DNA from: Rhynchosporium graminicola
Lineage: Eukaryota > Ascomycota > Leotiomycetes > Helotiales > Ploettnerulaceae
Direction: 5' to 3'
Assembly (NCBI GenBank): GCA_900074885.1
Contig: FJUW01000003.1
Location: forward strand, 1,102,196 to 1,166,195
DNA: 64,000 nt
Made by a program: the position numbers and the translations under genes. The notes beneath the pieces were generated by a model. That model saw only the letters and a program-made list of their open reading frames with translations. It searched no databases and had not been told where the DNA came from. Each line of letters starts with the position of its first letter. Position 1 is the stretch's first letter. Of the stretch, positions 25,383 to 35,865 are shown piece by piece.

Positions 25383-26854
25383 TCATAAACCAGCACTCCT
25401 AGCACTCTCACCAACCTGCACCTCACTCTCGCTCTCCCTCCCAAGTCTACGCCCAACCTCCTCATCCTCATCCTCTTTCGCTCTCTCCCTCCCTCTCGCA
25501 GCTGTCAACCCTCCACCAATCCCAGCACCAGCACCAAGAGGTACACCTCCTGCATCACGCGTCACTCTCCCACTAGCAGTTGTACTAACACTTTCACTCC
25601 TCACTCTCTGCTCCCCAGCATCGCTCTCCCTCCTCCTCCTCACTACCAATTCTAACTCCCTAATTCTTCTCTTCAATCCCTCATTCTCTCTCTTGACCGC
25701 CTCAAGCTCATGTCTATGGAAAGCCGCCTCCTCATACCTGCCAGTAGTATTCACGCTCGTTATACTATCCTGTCTTTCTAAGCTCCCTCTTTCCGCTCCT
25801 CCTACTCCTGAGCCGGTCGTCATAGCCAAACTGCTCGAACTCACATCCCTATGTGGAATCGGTCGAGAAGTGGAGAAGTATGGAGGGAATGTCTCGCTTC
25901 CAAGGGTGTGATTGTGGTAAGAGCCTGGATTTGAGGAGAGGTAGGGAAGAGGGGAGGATGTGCCACTTCGTCCGTGAGTTTGTGATGTTGTAGAGTTTTG
26001 GCGGGAGAGGGAGATTGACAGGGGATACGTGTTTCCTGTCTGAACGGGTACACTAGGTAGTGAAATGGACGGTCCGCGTGTTCGATCAGCTGTCGTAGAT
26101 GGGATAGAGGACAGGGACGCAAGAGCTGAAGCGCTGCGAGATGATGTAGCAGATGAAGTGCGATGGTGTCGAGTGGAAGGTGTTGGGTGGGAAGGACCGG
26201 AGAGGAGATGGTTTGCGTTGTGATCTTGTTGGTCTGGAAGGCCGGAGGTGTTGGATGTGGAGGATGTGTTGGAAACAACAGAGGCATTGTGTGCAGCACG
26301 GAGGAGGGAAAGCTCGCGAGTTAGGCGGTTGACCTGTTTCTTGATCAGTTTGATATTCATTGTATCACATAGTGCCTACCGTAGCACTCTACTACATGAT
26401 TGAGATCTGGGGGAGGACAGTATTCAGAGGGCATGCTTACGACAGCCTCCTGTTCCTTCTCCAATTGTAAATGCAAATCCGCAGCCGTCAATGGCCTAGG
26501 GTGTCTCAATGGCCCTGGGCCAGTCCCGACACCGGTGTTGTCGCCCGGGAGTAGTCCTGTGTTGACCATCGAGGGGGAGGTCGACATTGTGCCTTGATTG
26601 ACAGTGTTTTGGTTTGAGGGGAGGATGTTGAGTGCCGCAGACATGATGGCAGGTCCTGGCGTAGGTGATGTGTGCTGTGCGTTGATGTGGGAGACTCCCT
26701 GAGGATGAATATGAGATTGGGCTTGGGAGGTGGATGTAGAGCTGGTCGTGGTTGAGGTTGAAGGAGGTGAGAGCTGTTGAGATGTAGATGGCCGTCGACT
26801 GGGATGGGGAGATGCTCGCGATGAAGCCGGTACGGAGTTGAGATCTGGTGCCAT
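25383..26854 (-). CDS. Conserved-looking coiled-coil protein, low-complexity
   Basis: Exon 26854..26441, intron 26440..26334 (107 nt, GTAAGC...CAG), exon 26333..25383, giving 454 aa. The splice joins LQLEKEQEAV to VNRLTRELSLLRAA, making one continuous amphipathic helix (about residues 127-158), which supports the intron. A second coiled coil lies at about residues 339-375 (HELEAVKRENEGLKRRIREL), followed by a basic patch VVRRRRES. The rest is Ser/Thr/Pro/His-rich and probably disordered. The basic-plus-leucine heptads recall bZIP-type dimerisation, but the basic DNA-contact signature is absent, so I do not call it a transcription factor. Function unknown. Confidence 0.78.
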
Positions 26855-27722
26855 GTCTATGTCGTCGGCTAATCACAGATACGTGGTATTGTTTCGAATG
26901 TTCTAGTTTTCGAAAGTATCAGGGAGGACGTGTTTGTTTTTTGTATCGCGTAGAAAGGTACAAAGTATATTATTAAAGGTAGCACCAACCCAACGGGGAT
27001 ACAACTGCCCCAAATCACAATGCAAATACACGATTTCACGTAACGTCAAAATTAATACCTATCAATCAATGATCAATAAGTTACACCCTTACCTGAATAT
27101 CAATTCTACAGCAAGGCATGAAACCCTACAATTCCACCCCTCACTGATGCACCCACCAATCAAGCTTCGGTAAATATTCAGCCTTGTCCACAGCCTTATC
27201 GGCACTTCAGAACTGCCCGTAACCCGCTTCGGGTAATTGTTTTGATGGAGATTCGAAGCGAGGAAGGAACCCTGGAGGTATGACGTCGAGGGTTTTGAGA
27301 GGCGAGGAGGGGAGCTGGTGGGGGCTATTAAGAGCTTGGTCTTCGATTGAATGTGGCAGAGACGGAAGAAACAACGAAAACCTCAACTCGATTACGCAGA
27401 TAAAGAAACTGTGAGTATAAAGACCTTTCTTGTTGATATTCAGATTGAATTCATTACGGCGTTAGGAGAGGATTTGCAGTGCTCTACATGTTGATCAGCT
27501 CGAAGCCAGCAATGGCTTCAAGTAGCTTTTAAGTAGTGCATCTATCCAGCTATTTACATTCTCTGCATGAAGCATCACTATTTTCTCTTATTATTCTACA
27601 TTGATCTTCACCAATTACACTCTACTTCTGACCACCGCTAACCCTTCTCACAGCTTTCACCCACAACTCAAACCCAAATCCCAAATCAACCCACCTCAAC
27701 CAAACCGAACCAGATAGCCCAC
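26855..27722. other. Intergenic, divergent promoters
   Basis: Shared upstream region of the minus-strand coiled-coil gene and the plus-strand small-protein gene. The final 120 bases before 27723 are C/A-rich with repeated CAACC/AACCC words. Nothing else recognised. Confidence 0.5.
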
Positions 27723-28206
27723 ATGTCGGCCCAAAACCAAGGTCGTCAATCCCCCGAGCCCGAGGATTCCTCAAACAAGCAAACCGGCGCACCATCGGGA
27801 GGACAAGGCGTCAACAAGGAGGCCGGAGAGAAGAATAAGGAGGAGAGCAAGAATGCTCTTGAGGTACGCCACACTTTCTCTGTTTCTCTCCTCACTTTCA
27901 TCACGTATATACTTCCCCTTCCCCTGTCCTTATCTTATCCTTTCACATATCCACCTGTGTCAAATCCGAGAGATATCCAAGATTACACTTGTCTGTCTGG
28001 TCGGGTTCAGAGCTGTTTTGGTAGGCGATGAGACGTGTTTGTGATACTGAGGGCATCATAAGATTATCATGATGAAGTTCGAGTGCCGAGAGGAATAATT
28101 GCTAACATTCTATAAATAGGGTCTCGAATCCAACCCCGCCGGTCCTCTAGACGCCCATCTCAAAGAGACGATGAAGAAGACCGAGACTCCCGACGCAAAG
28201 AAGTAA
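27723..28206 (+). CDS. Small hydrophilic protein, 75 aa
   Basis: Exon 27723..27863 and exon 28120..28206, joined across a 256-nt intron (GTACGC...AAATAG). The product begins MSAQNQGRQSPEPEDSS, is rich in Glu, Lys, Gly and Asn, and ends GLESNPAGPLDAHLKETMKK plus a short Lys tail. No signal peptide or membrane helix. Composition and size resemble small stress- or development-related hydrophilic proteins of filamentous fungi, but I cannot assign a family. The second exon is short; the acceptor follows an A/T-rich tract with GCTAACA, a good branch site. Confidence 0.72.
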
Positions 28207-29518
28207 AGGAAACTTCTCCATCCTCAAAAAGCAGACAACAACGCAGGAGAAATTCGTTCGCCACGGTGTGCTAGGAGACAGATATCCGATGGAGGAAAGT
28301 CAGTTTGACCGGACGAATACCTCAGATAGATATGTATATAGCTCTATTTAGGTAGTCGAGAGAAACCTACCTACACACATGGGTAATCAATCCAATGTAA
28401 CTTGCATGACTCAATCCCATGACTCCAATCCACATGTCTGCTCCCCATTCTCTTTCTTTCAAGTCCGTGACCAACCCTATCGAACAACCTCATCATCCAT
28501 TTAATTCACTTCCCTGAAACTTCATTCATTCATCATTCATCCTTCCCTATCTCCTCCCCTATTCCCCTACCAACCTCCCAATCTCCCTACCATCCCTCCA
28601 TCCCTCTATCCCTCCCTCCATCCATCCATCCCTCTATCCATCCATCCATCCATCCATCCATCCACCCATCCTATCCCTCCTCCCTCCTCTCTCCACATAA
28701 AAAGAAATAATCACATACCTTTATCCACTGACCAACTGACTAATTGACTAAAGAAAAAAAACTAACCAACTGATACACCTCCAACCATGCAATTTCTCTT
28801 CTTCCTCTTCCTCTGCCTCTTCCTCTTCCTCTTTTCTTCCTCTTCTCATCTTTCTCTTCTTCCTCTTCTTCGGAATTACTGTCATGTCATGTCATGTTGT
28901 GTCATGTTGTGCTCTTCTATTCGATGCCTTCGGCGAGGAGTGGAGAGGGAGGGGCAGGGATGGGAAGGGAAGTCGAGTGTGGGCTGTTGGTGTTAGTAGG
29001 TTGTACCTAGGTCTGAGTAGGCTGTACCTAGGTAGGAGTAGGCTGTACCTAGGTAGGAGTAGGCTGTACCTAGGTAGGAGTAGGCTGTACATCTATATCG
29101 GTTATGTATCTTTAGCCCTAAGGAAGATAATAGAATAAACCCTTAACGGCGAAGAAGTATCGTATCGGGACTGCGCTGCTTCAACGTACGAAGAAAGTAA
29201 ATACTTTTTTATTCCGGCTTGTGACGTAGAATCGGATCAGCATCGTCAGAGATAATGTGGATCAGCTTCACAATGAAATAGACTTAAGGTCTCGAGAGGG
29301 TGGATTATGAGTTTCATTCATAATACATAGGGGTCATTAAAATCATCGCTCATCTCGCCTTTCTCTCCCCTTCCCATCCACGCCTCGCCCCAAGTAAATC
29401 AATTTCTGGTATCTCTCCGCTCCCACGCCCGCCACGCCCGTCAACTCAAATTCCAAGTACTAACAAACGCATCGCTTCGCGTCGCATCGCAGTAAAGAAT
29501 TAAAAGCACGTCGATTGA
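28207..29518. other. Intergenic with (CCAT)n and 21-bp tandem repeats
   Basis: Contains the 3' region of the small-protein gene, a long C/T-rich tract with CCAT/CCTC repeats (about 28590-28680), an A-rich stretch, a (TTCCTC)n run and the 21-bp tandem array at 28995. No gene seen. Confidence 0.55.
28995..29090. repeat. 21-bp tandem repeat carrying TACCTAGGTA palindrome, 4.6 copies
   Basis: Units start at 28995, 29016, 29037, 29058 and (partial) 29079. Each reads AGTAGGCTGTACCTAGGTAG plus one base; the first unit differs at several positions. Every complete unit contains the palindrome TACCTAGGTA or its near form. Confidence 0.92.
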
Positions 29519-30907
29519 TTAAGCATAAGTTCCCTTCTCCGGCTGCAAAGGTGCAACTTTCGTGCTGTCAATCACACCTGTCCCCTCAGAAGCGACAGCT
29601 GAGACAGAAGTGCTTTGGGCTGCAAGCAAACACGCGCGCAACGTCAGCTTAAAACCACCAAATCTAATAAAAATAGAAATACAAGTTTTTGTTATGAAAT
29701 CGGTCCCATAAGAAAAAAGGGACAGCAGGCCAATGAAAAGTATGGTTGTTGTCGATGAGGCGTTTACTTCGGGCAGCCGTTGCAGGCACACTTTCCAGAT
29801 TCGCAAGGACAGTTCTTGTCATCACCGCCACAGTTGCATGTCGTCTTGTCGGAACCGGCAACGGGCTTGGTCTTAGCCTTGGGGCAGTCGCCACAAGAGC
29901 ACTTTCCTGGAGCACAACCACAGACCTTGGTGTCGCCACCACACTTGCAAGTTGTATTCTCCGATGTGGCAGACACCTTCTTGACATCGGACTTCTCGCA
30001 GCCAGTGCAAGCACACTTTCCAGTCTCACAAGGACAGTTTGTAGGATCCGCACCACACTTACATGTTGTCTTTTCGGTACCTGGTACCTTAGAGACAGAG
30101 TTGCCAGAGTCCTGCTTCTTCAAGTCCGCAAGACGACGAGCCTCAGCGTGGATATCTTGGACTTGCTTGCTACCTTGGGAGTAAAAGTTGACGAGCTTCT
30201 GGCCAGTAGGTGTCTCAGCAGCCTTTTCGAAGTAGGAGGTGATTCCCGTAAGAATGTTGCTGGCCGTGGCGGTCACACCGTAGGACTGGTCAACAGACTT
30301 GGCCTTGTCGGTGGCATGGTACTTCTGGTCCAGGCTATTGAGGGTGGCCAAGAAGCGGTTGGAGACACCATGCTTGTTATCGAGGTCGATGGCCTTCTGG
30401 ATGGCCTGGTCACCAAGAACGTAGCCGTGGGCAATGTACTCGGCAGCAATTCGGGCACGGGGCTTCTCCTCCTGGGTGAGCTCGTCACTATCCCGCTCAG
30501 TGTTTGAGGTGTATTGGTCTCCATCGTCATCGTTGGAAGCACTGGCACTGGTAACCTGGACTTGTGTGTTTCCGAGCTGGGTGTTGTCGAGGAGGAGGGC
30601 AGTCTTGGCAGCGGTCTCCTTCTCGAAAGTTACAGTGGCATTCTTCGATTCTCCGGATGGGGTGACCTCGATGTTGCTGATCTTACCACTTGAGACAAGT
30701 TAGCCATGTCATGGAGAAGGCAGGCGACATGAAGAATGTTGACCATGTCATAAACAAAGCCAACAACACTCATGAGAAGTCGCGAGCTGTGATTCTCAAG
30801 ACCAAGCCAGGGACGGACAAGACTTACCAGAAGGAAAAGAAATCCTTGATCTCCTTCTCGCTGGTAGAAGAACTGATGTTCTTGACGTTGACTGTGCTGG
30901 CAGACAT
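29519..30907 (-). CDS. vip1: Vip1-type RRM protein; two possible C-termini, one metallothionein-like
   Basis: Exon 1 30907..30828, intron 30827..30689 (139 nt, GTAAGT, branch GCTAAC). Unspliced reading of exon 2 (30688..29764) gives 334 aa; splicing of a further intron 30062..29620 (GTAAGT, branch GCTGAC, TTGCAG) to exon 29619..29519 gives 268 aa ending LQPEKGTYA. N-terminal RRM (residues about 3-75: STVNVKNISSS, FFSFCGKISNIEV, ESKNATVTFEKE), then an acidic linker (NDDDGDQYTS) and a helical region (ARIAAEYIAHGYVLGDQAI) typical of fungal relatives of S. pombe Vip1. The 334-aa form ends in three Cys repeats (residues 234-334). The 268-aa length fits my recollection of this family. The role of Vip1 is poorly defined; RNA binding is inferred from the RRM. 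Confidence 0.88.
29764..30063 (-). other. Triplicated metallothionein-like Cys repeat (C-terminal region of the Vip1-type ORF)
   Basis: Three repeats of about 26 residues with linkers of 11-12 residues, 21 Cys in total. Each has the spacing CxCx6CxCx4CxCx2C: CKCGADPTNCPCETGKCACTGC, CKCGGDTKVCGCAPGKCSCGDC and CNCGGDDKNCPCESGKCACNGC, shown here only to give the spacing (each split at natural Cys pairs). The short copper metallothionein of Neurospora has seven Cys in the same CxC, CxC, CxC, C order with slightly shorter gaps, so thiolate binding of Cu(I) or other soft metals is a fair inference. The strong donor GTAAGT overlaps the very first Cys codons, so this whole region is also a candidate intron. 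Confidence 0.8.
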
Positions 30908-31356
30908 GATGATGATGTATGGTTTGATGTGTTTTATGTTGTAGGTGTTATGTCTTTTCTGTGTGTTTGTGTTGTGTGTGTTTATCTTGAAGATGTAAAT
31001 GGGTCCAAGAGTGTGTGTGTTGAGTTTGATGGTTCGTGAAGAAGGGAGGGGAGAGAAAAAGAAGGCGCGCAAGAAGTCCTTATGTAGTACTTACCGGTGT
31101 AGCGTGTTTACAAAAGACGAAGGAAAGAAGCAAAGGAATGGAGTGTAGTGGAGTGGAGCGAGGAGGTTGAGGATCATAGCGGAGCGGGGTGGGGGTGGGG
31201 CGGGGCGGTCGCGAGTGAGGGGCAAGCAAGTGAAGTGGAAGTGGAAGTGGAGTGGTGAAGTGGTGAAGTGGTGAAGTGGTGAAGTGTGTGGCGCAACTCA
31301 ACTCAACTCAACGACGACCAGGATGACGTATTGCCTTATGGCAAAGGCGGGAATGG

Positions 31357-31377
31357 NNNNNNNNNNNNNNNNNNNNN
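31357..31377. other. Assembly gap (21 N) with duplicated flanks
   Basis: The 19 bases immediately left of the N run (ATGGCAAAGGCGGGAATGG) are repeated exactly at its right edge, followed by a poly-G run. The gap is therefore probably false: the two contig ends overlap and were not merged. Confidence 0.95.
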
Positions 31378-31450
31378 ATGGCAAAGGCGGGAATGGTGGG
31401 GGGGGGGGGGGAGGTTGAGGTGAAACTTGTCTAGATCTCGCCAGAAACGG

Positions 31451-31475
31451 CCAAGCCAAGCCAAGCCAAGCCAAG
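31451..31475. repeat. (CCAAG)5 pentanucleotide microsatellite
   Basis: Five perfect units just right of the assembly gap. Confidence 0.88.
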
Positions 31476-31686
31476 CTCCAAGATCCCTCCGATCTGCGCA
31501 GTTTGTGCGTGTTTTAGTCCGGAATGTAGTACTTATAGTGCGCTTTTTGTGCGTTGACAGATAGATAGATGACACGGATGACATGGATGAGATGGAATAG
31601 ATGAATGAATGACATGACATGTGAGAGAGGCAAATGCTACTTACTACGGTAGTGGGGTCTCCGTAAGTATGTATCTACTATCAAAT

Positions 31687-31735
31687 CGCAATCAATCAAT
31701 CAATCAACCAATCAATCAATCTATCAATCAATCTA
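31687..31735. repeat. (CAAT)n microsatellite
   Basis: CAAT tetramer run of about 12 units with two interruptions. Confidence 0.85.
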
Positions 31736-32696
31736 CTCCATTCCATTCCTTTCCTTTCTTGTCCATTGACTATTCTCTTCTCTCCTTTGGATGACATGCT
31801 TGTAGCGAGGAAACCAGGTCGAGGGACTTCCTGCACAGAGGAGATAATCTACCTGTTTACGTGCTGTGGACAACCAAGCGGACAAGCTTGCCCCTGTGTG
31901 CGTGCGTGCGTGCTTTGTGCCCCGATGAGGGTTTTGTGCCCTTTTTAGAGTATCGCCTTATATTTAGATTGGCATAGTCGAGGACGACCTTGCCTAATCT
32001 ACCACCTACCTTCCCACGAAAGCCTGTTGCGAAGGCAAGGTAGGTAGGCGCATAGGTTAGTCATGCTCATTGTTGACTTACTTTCCTTGGTCTTTTCATG
32101 TGTGAGAGCAGAAGTCGGATTTTCGGATTTTTCACTTCATGGGTAGGTAGAGTAGGGAGAAGGGAACGCTCGCTGATAAGGTGTCTGTCGTCTGCATGCC
32201 GTATCCGCATATCTTCCTTCTACCCGATAGATAGATTGCTTGCTTGCTTGCGTCATCTCTCTGCCATAGCAAGTAACACGAGTTTCAATTTCAAGGCTTG
32301 ATTATTCATTTGCTGCATTGGACCGTCACAAATCAAGTCTCTGTGGGAGATTGCGACAGGCAGCTTGCCGATACAGGAAGTCACTAGGTCACGTTGCGAT
32401 GAAGTGTATTCCATTGTGAATCTTCGCTAAGAGCTAGATGTTGATTCGGATTGTGTAGCTAGGCTGACGCATCGGCCAATTGACCATTCTGAACTGCTAC
32501 GACGTGCTAAAGCACCTGCAGAATGCAAATCTGGAACAGAGCAGCTATGATAGATCTGTGCTAAGAATCGCGAATGTACCGGCCGCTTGTCTGCCTCGAA
32601 CCAAGTCATCAGAGCTCCTTACGTCTCATTTGACTCATTGACCGTGCCGCATGTATCGTGTGTATCCCGTCGGTCGTACAATCGTTCCTCCATACT

Positions 32697-34184
32697 CTAC
32701 ATACGACCGGACTCGAAACCGATGCCCAATCCGACACCCTCATGACGCATCTTCTTGACAGATTCGCCATGATCATGGTCAAGCTTGCGCTTGGAAACAG
32801 GAGCATACAGCTTAGCTTGATGGAGGTGCTTGTCATTCGGAACAGGAGTATGAGTACGAGAAGCAGCGACCTCGAAAGATTCCCGCGGATCAACACGCAA
32901 CATCTCAGTCGCACTTTGGCTGGCCTGACTCTCTTGGATCTCCTCGCTCTCGCCACGATAGTTGCCTGAGCCTGTGAACTCTTCGGCATCGGAGGCCGAG
33001 ATGGTGCTATCACGAGACTTGCGACGACGCTCACGAGAGTGCTGGGCAACGTGCTGGGTGAGAGTTGTGGCAACGCGAGCTTCGGCTTGAGGAGTAAATT
33101 GAGCGGATGGGAGGAGGGTATTGTTGCCTACTGATCGGGCTGATCCAGGGGTGGTAATGGGGAAGGCGGAGAGTGACTGTACTCCTCGATTATGTCTGTT
33201 TGGGGTGCGAGGGTCAGGACGGCGAGCAACAGTGGGGGTAGATGGCGCACTGGTATTCTCTTGACTGAGCACGGATCCTGCCAGAAGCAGAGCATTGAAC
33301 TTCTCCTGGTTGTCTGCCGAGGGACCGTATCGAATAGAGCGGTTGGTAGTCGGTGTGTATTTCGGGGTTCCACGGTATTGAAGGGGAGTTGCGGGAGTAG
33401 TCTTTGGAGTAGAAATATGAAGAGGTCCACCTGGGCTACGTAAGATATTTATATGCTCACGGTTTTGGCGGATTCGCTGTTGCAGGCGGAAGATTTCGTC
33501 CTTGGCTTCCATGATCTCCTCGTCCTTAGTATCGAGAAGTCGTTTAGCCTTCTCCAAGCGGCGTCGATGGAGAACGTTGTCTTCCTCAACGGATTTGCAG
33601 TATGCCTTTAATCTCTGGGTGTAGTCTGTGGTGGTTGTGTCGCGACCATTGACTTGGAGAACCTGAACTTCTCGCCGGATAATATCGTTCTCAACTTCCA
33701 TGCGCTTTAAAGCCTCTTCGCTCTCGATAGAGAGAAGGTTGTGCTGAAGCTTGTAGTGAGCAGCTGACATTCTCGCCTCGCTAATCGCCATGTCCATCTT
33801 CTCGTTCTCGGCCACAACTCTCAACACCATTGCCCTCATCTCTTCAAGGCTAGCATCGGCGATCTGATCGGCTGTTGGGCGAGCGGGCAGAGCGTTCCTT
33901 GCAGCATCACGCTTGTTGCCATTGGTTACTGTAGGAGGAGGAGATGAAAGGACTTTCGGTTCCGGGGTGATGGTTCGTTGGGCTGAAGCTGGACGTCTAA
34001 GAGGAGGCTGAGATGAAGGAGGTGGGGTCATAGATGAAGCAGAGCCAGTGACCATCATGGACGTAGTTGGGGAGTGTCCTGGAGGCATTTCATCCTTGGA
34101 AAGGACCTCGGTGCCAATTGGCTGAGGGGTAGAGGGATTCTCTACTGGTGTAGCAACTCCTTCGAATGAGGATTGAGATGCCAT
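32697..34184 (-). CDS. Coiled-coil protein with basic C-terminus, 495 aa
   Basis: Single exon, start at the first ATG (MASQSSFEG). Residues 1-105 are Pro/Ser/Thr-rich; residues about 110-248 form a long amphipathic helix (SLEEMRAMVLRVVAENEKMD, then RMEVENDIIRREVQVLQ, then RRLEKAKRLLDTKDEEIMEA) expected to be a coiled coil; the remainder is disordered with many TP/SP motifs (TPKTTPATP) and ends in SKRKLDHDHGESVKKMRH, which looks like a bipartite nuclear localisation signal. I do not recognise the family; the highly ordered helix suggests a conserved structural or chromatin/nuclear role. Divergent from the LRR gene with a 1.7-kb shared upstream region. Confidence 0.85.
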   Translation of the reverse strand: MASQSSFEGVATPVENPSTPQPIGTEVLSKDEMPPGHSPTTSMMVTGSASSMTPPPSSQPPLRRPASAQRTITPEPKVLSSPPPTVTNGNKRDAARNALPARPTADQIADASLEEMRAMVLRVVAENEKMDMAISEARMSAAHYKLQHNLLSIESEEALKRMEVENDIIRREVQVLQVNGRDTTTTDYTQRLKAYCKSVEEDNVLHRRRLEKAKRLLDTKDEEIMEAKDEIFRLQQRIRQNREHINILRSPGGPLHISTPKTTPATPLQYRGTPKYTPTTNRSIRYGPSADNQEKFNALLLAGSVLSQENTSAPSTPTVARRPDPRTPNRHNRGVQSLSAFPITTPGSARSVGNNTLLPSAQFTPQAEARVATTLTQHVAQHSRERRRKSRDSTISASDAEEFTGSGNYRGESEEIQESQASQSATEMLRVDPRESFEVAASRTHTPVPNDKHLHQAKLYAPVSKRKLDHDHGESVKKMRHEGVGLGIGFESGRM

Positions 34185-35865
34185 TTTGGTGAGCTGTCAA
34201 ACGATTAGCCAGATCCCAACGGACATTGCGACAAGCGTACGGATAGATAGTGGTGCAATATACAAGTCAGGTCTTTGACTCTGCGCCTTTGTGATCCTGA
34301 TATTGTATGCGACGTAGTCTGGAGATTCGGAGGTTGCAGGTGGTAGGCTGGGAGACCTCGAGGGATGCGACGCGACTATGGATTGCGAATCGGAGTCGCG
34401 TAGATATTGCAATAATGTATACAACGTGGGCACAATCGGTGAGAACCTTTGACAGACAGTAACCGCCGTATGTATATTCACAGAAGTCGTTCCTTGCCCT
34501 CGTTGAATGTGGGGAGCGGAGGGTCAATTTTGCGACGGAACTCAGGATGACGGGGGATAAGCTCGAAGGTTTCTAGATAGATAGATGGCTGGCAGGCTGG
34601 GGGCTGGGATGGACCGGCTAGCGGTGATGGAAAAACAATTCGGCGGGCTGGTATGGCAACAATCGCCTGGTCTGTGCGGGATTCAGGATGGAGATCAACC
34701 CGAACTTTCCTAGCTCGTTGAATACTTCGAGGGCTTTTCAATGCGCAATGCCTCCTGTGGAAATTGGGGCATTAAAGTTTCTCTAGGTAGAACATCCGTA
34801 ATCCTGTATAAGTTCAGCCATCTGAGCGGCAAGTTGGTAGGTAGTATACACATTGATCGACTCTCTAGGTACTCACTCGTAGGGACTTTCGCTTCAGCAG
34901 CAAGCAGGCAGCCCTGGTCGGTCGCTCTATACGCACGGGAGGGAGGGATATATTCATTTCCGTCGCTGCTTTTATCACTGTTCAAGCTGCTGCGAAGCTC
35001 TCTATGGAGTTTGTCACTTTGCAATTCTGGTGATGTAGAATCAATGCCGACTGCCGTCAATCAATATACAATCATGTAATAATCCGTCTGAAGTTTCGAA
35101 CTGCTGACTGAATTGTGTCAACAGGCCAGGCCTTCCCTTCCGTACCACCACGCTTTTCTGCCTCCGAGAGGAACTTCGAACCGATAGCTCAAATCCATGC
35201 TGGGCGATCATTGATTGGTCAATACACGCTAACCCTCGCGTACTCATAATACTCAAACTCATTGTCGTTTCATTTCATTTTGCCGTATTGTACAAAAGTC
35301 TTGTATTAATTAATATTGTCGGACGCGCGGATTTGCGGTGATACTTGTACAATAGCGGTGGCCCGAGTGGAAGCTACCGACCATCACTCCCATCACTCCC
35401 ACTCACTCACTATACATATAGTATTCACATCTTTGCACCGCAGCTTCCTTCCTTCCTGGTCCTGGTCCTGGCATCGTCGAACCTTTCTTTACACAAGGCA
35501 GCTCGACCAATACAGAATTAAGTACCTTGCCGGTAATCGTGCATTTCCCATTGCTTGGTGAGGGACGGAGGAATACCATACCATATCATGCCTCTTCCTC
35601 TTCTGTACCCTCTCATCTCCTGATTGACCTCCTTTCCTCGTTTCTGTAACACCGATACAACTCCATCCACTCTAGCTGCAGCCTTGCTGCTGTTTACATT
35701 CGTCGTACGGCTTAGTCAATACAAACAAGCACAACTTCATAGCAACTGCAGATTCTCTCCTTCAACATAGCACTCATTATGCGCAACCTATAAACTTCAC
35801 TTGCTCCGAGCACAATCGCATTTCCGTTCGCATTTCTCCCCTCTCGCACAAACAGTTCACCAGAT
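34185..35865. other. Divergent promoter region
   Basis: 1.7-kb region between the minus-strand coiled-coil gene and the plus-strand LRR gene. Includes CTCTAGGTA-type sites near 34784 and 34866 and a C/T-rich leader before 35866. No gene seen. Confidence 0.5.

Larger units (their letters stand above)
30908..32696. other. Intergenic with microsatellites and an assembly gap
   Basis: Upstream region of the RRM gene and 3' flank of the minus-strand coiled-coil gene. Holds GTGAAGTGG repeats (31250-31287), CAACT, CCAAG and CAAT runs, a 21-N gap, and TGCG/TTGC repeats. No gene seen. Confidence 0.55.

Noticed and set aside
28995..29090. Possible CRISPR array (regular 21-bp repeats)
   Set aside because: Units are directly adjacent with no unique spacers, and the genome is eukaryotic; it is a tandem repeat.
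29746..30507. 253-codon plus-strand frame opposite the Vip1-type gene
   Set aside because: It is the antisense of a well-supported Cys-repeat coding region; GC-rich repeat codons keep both strands open. No domain or start context.
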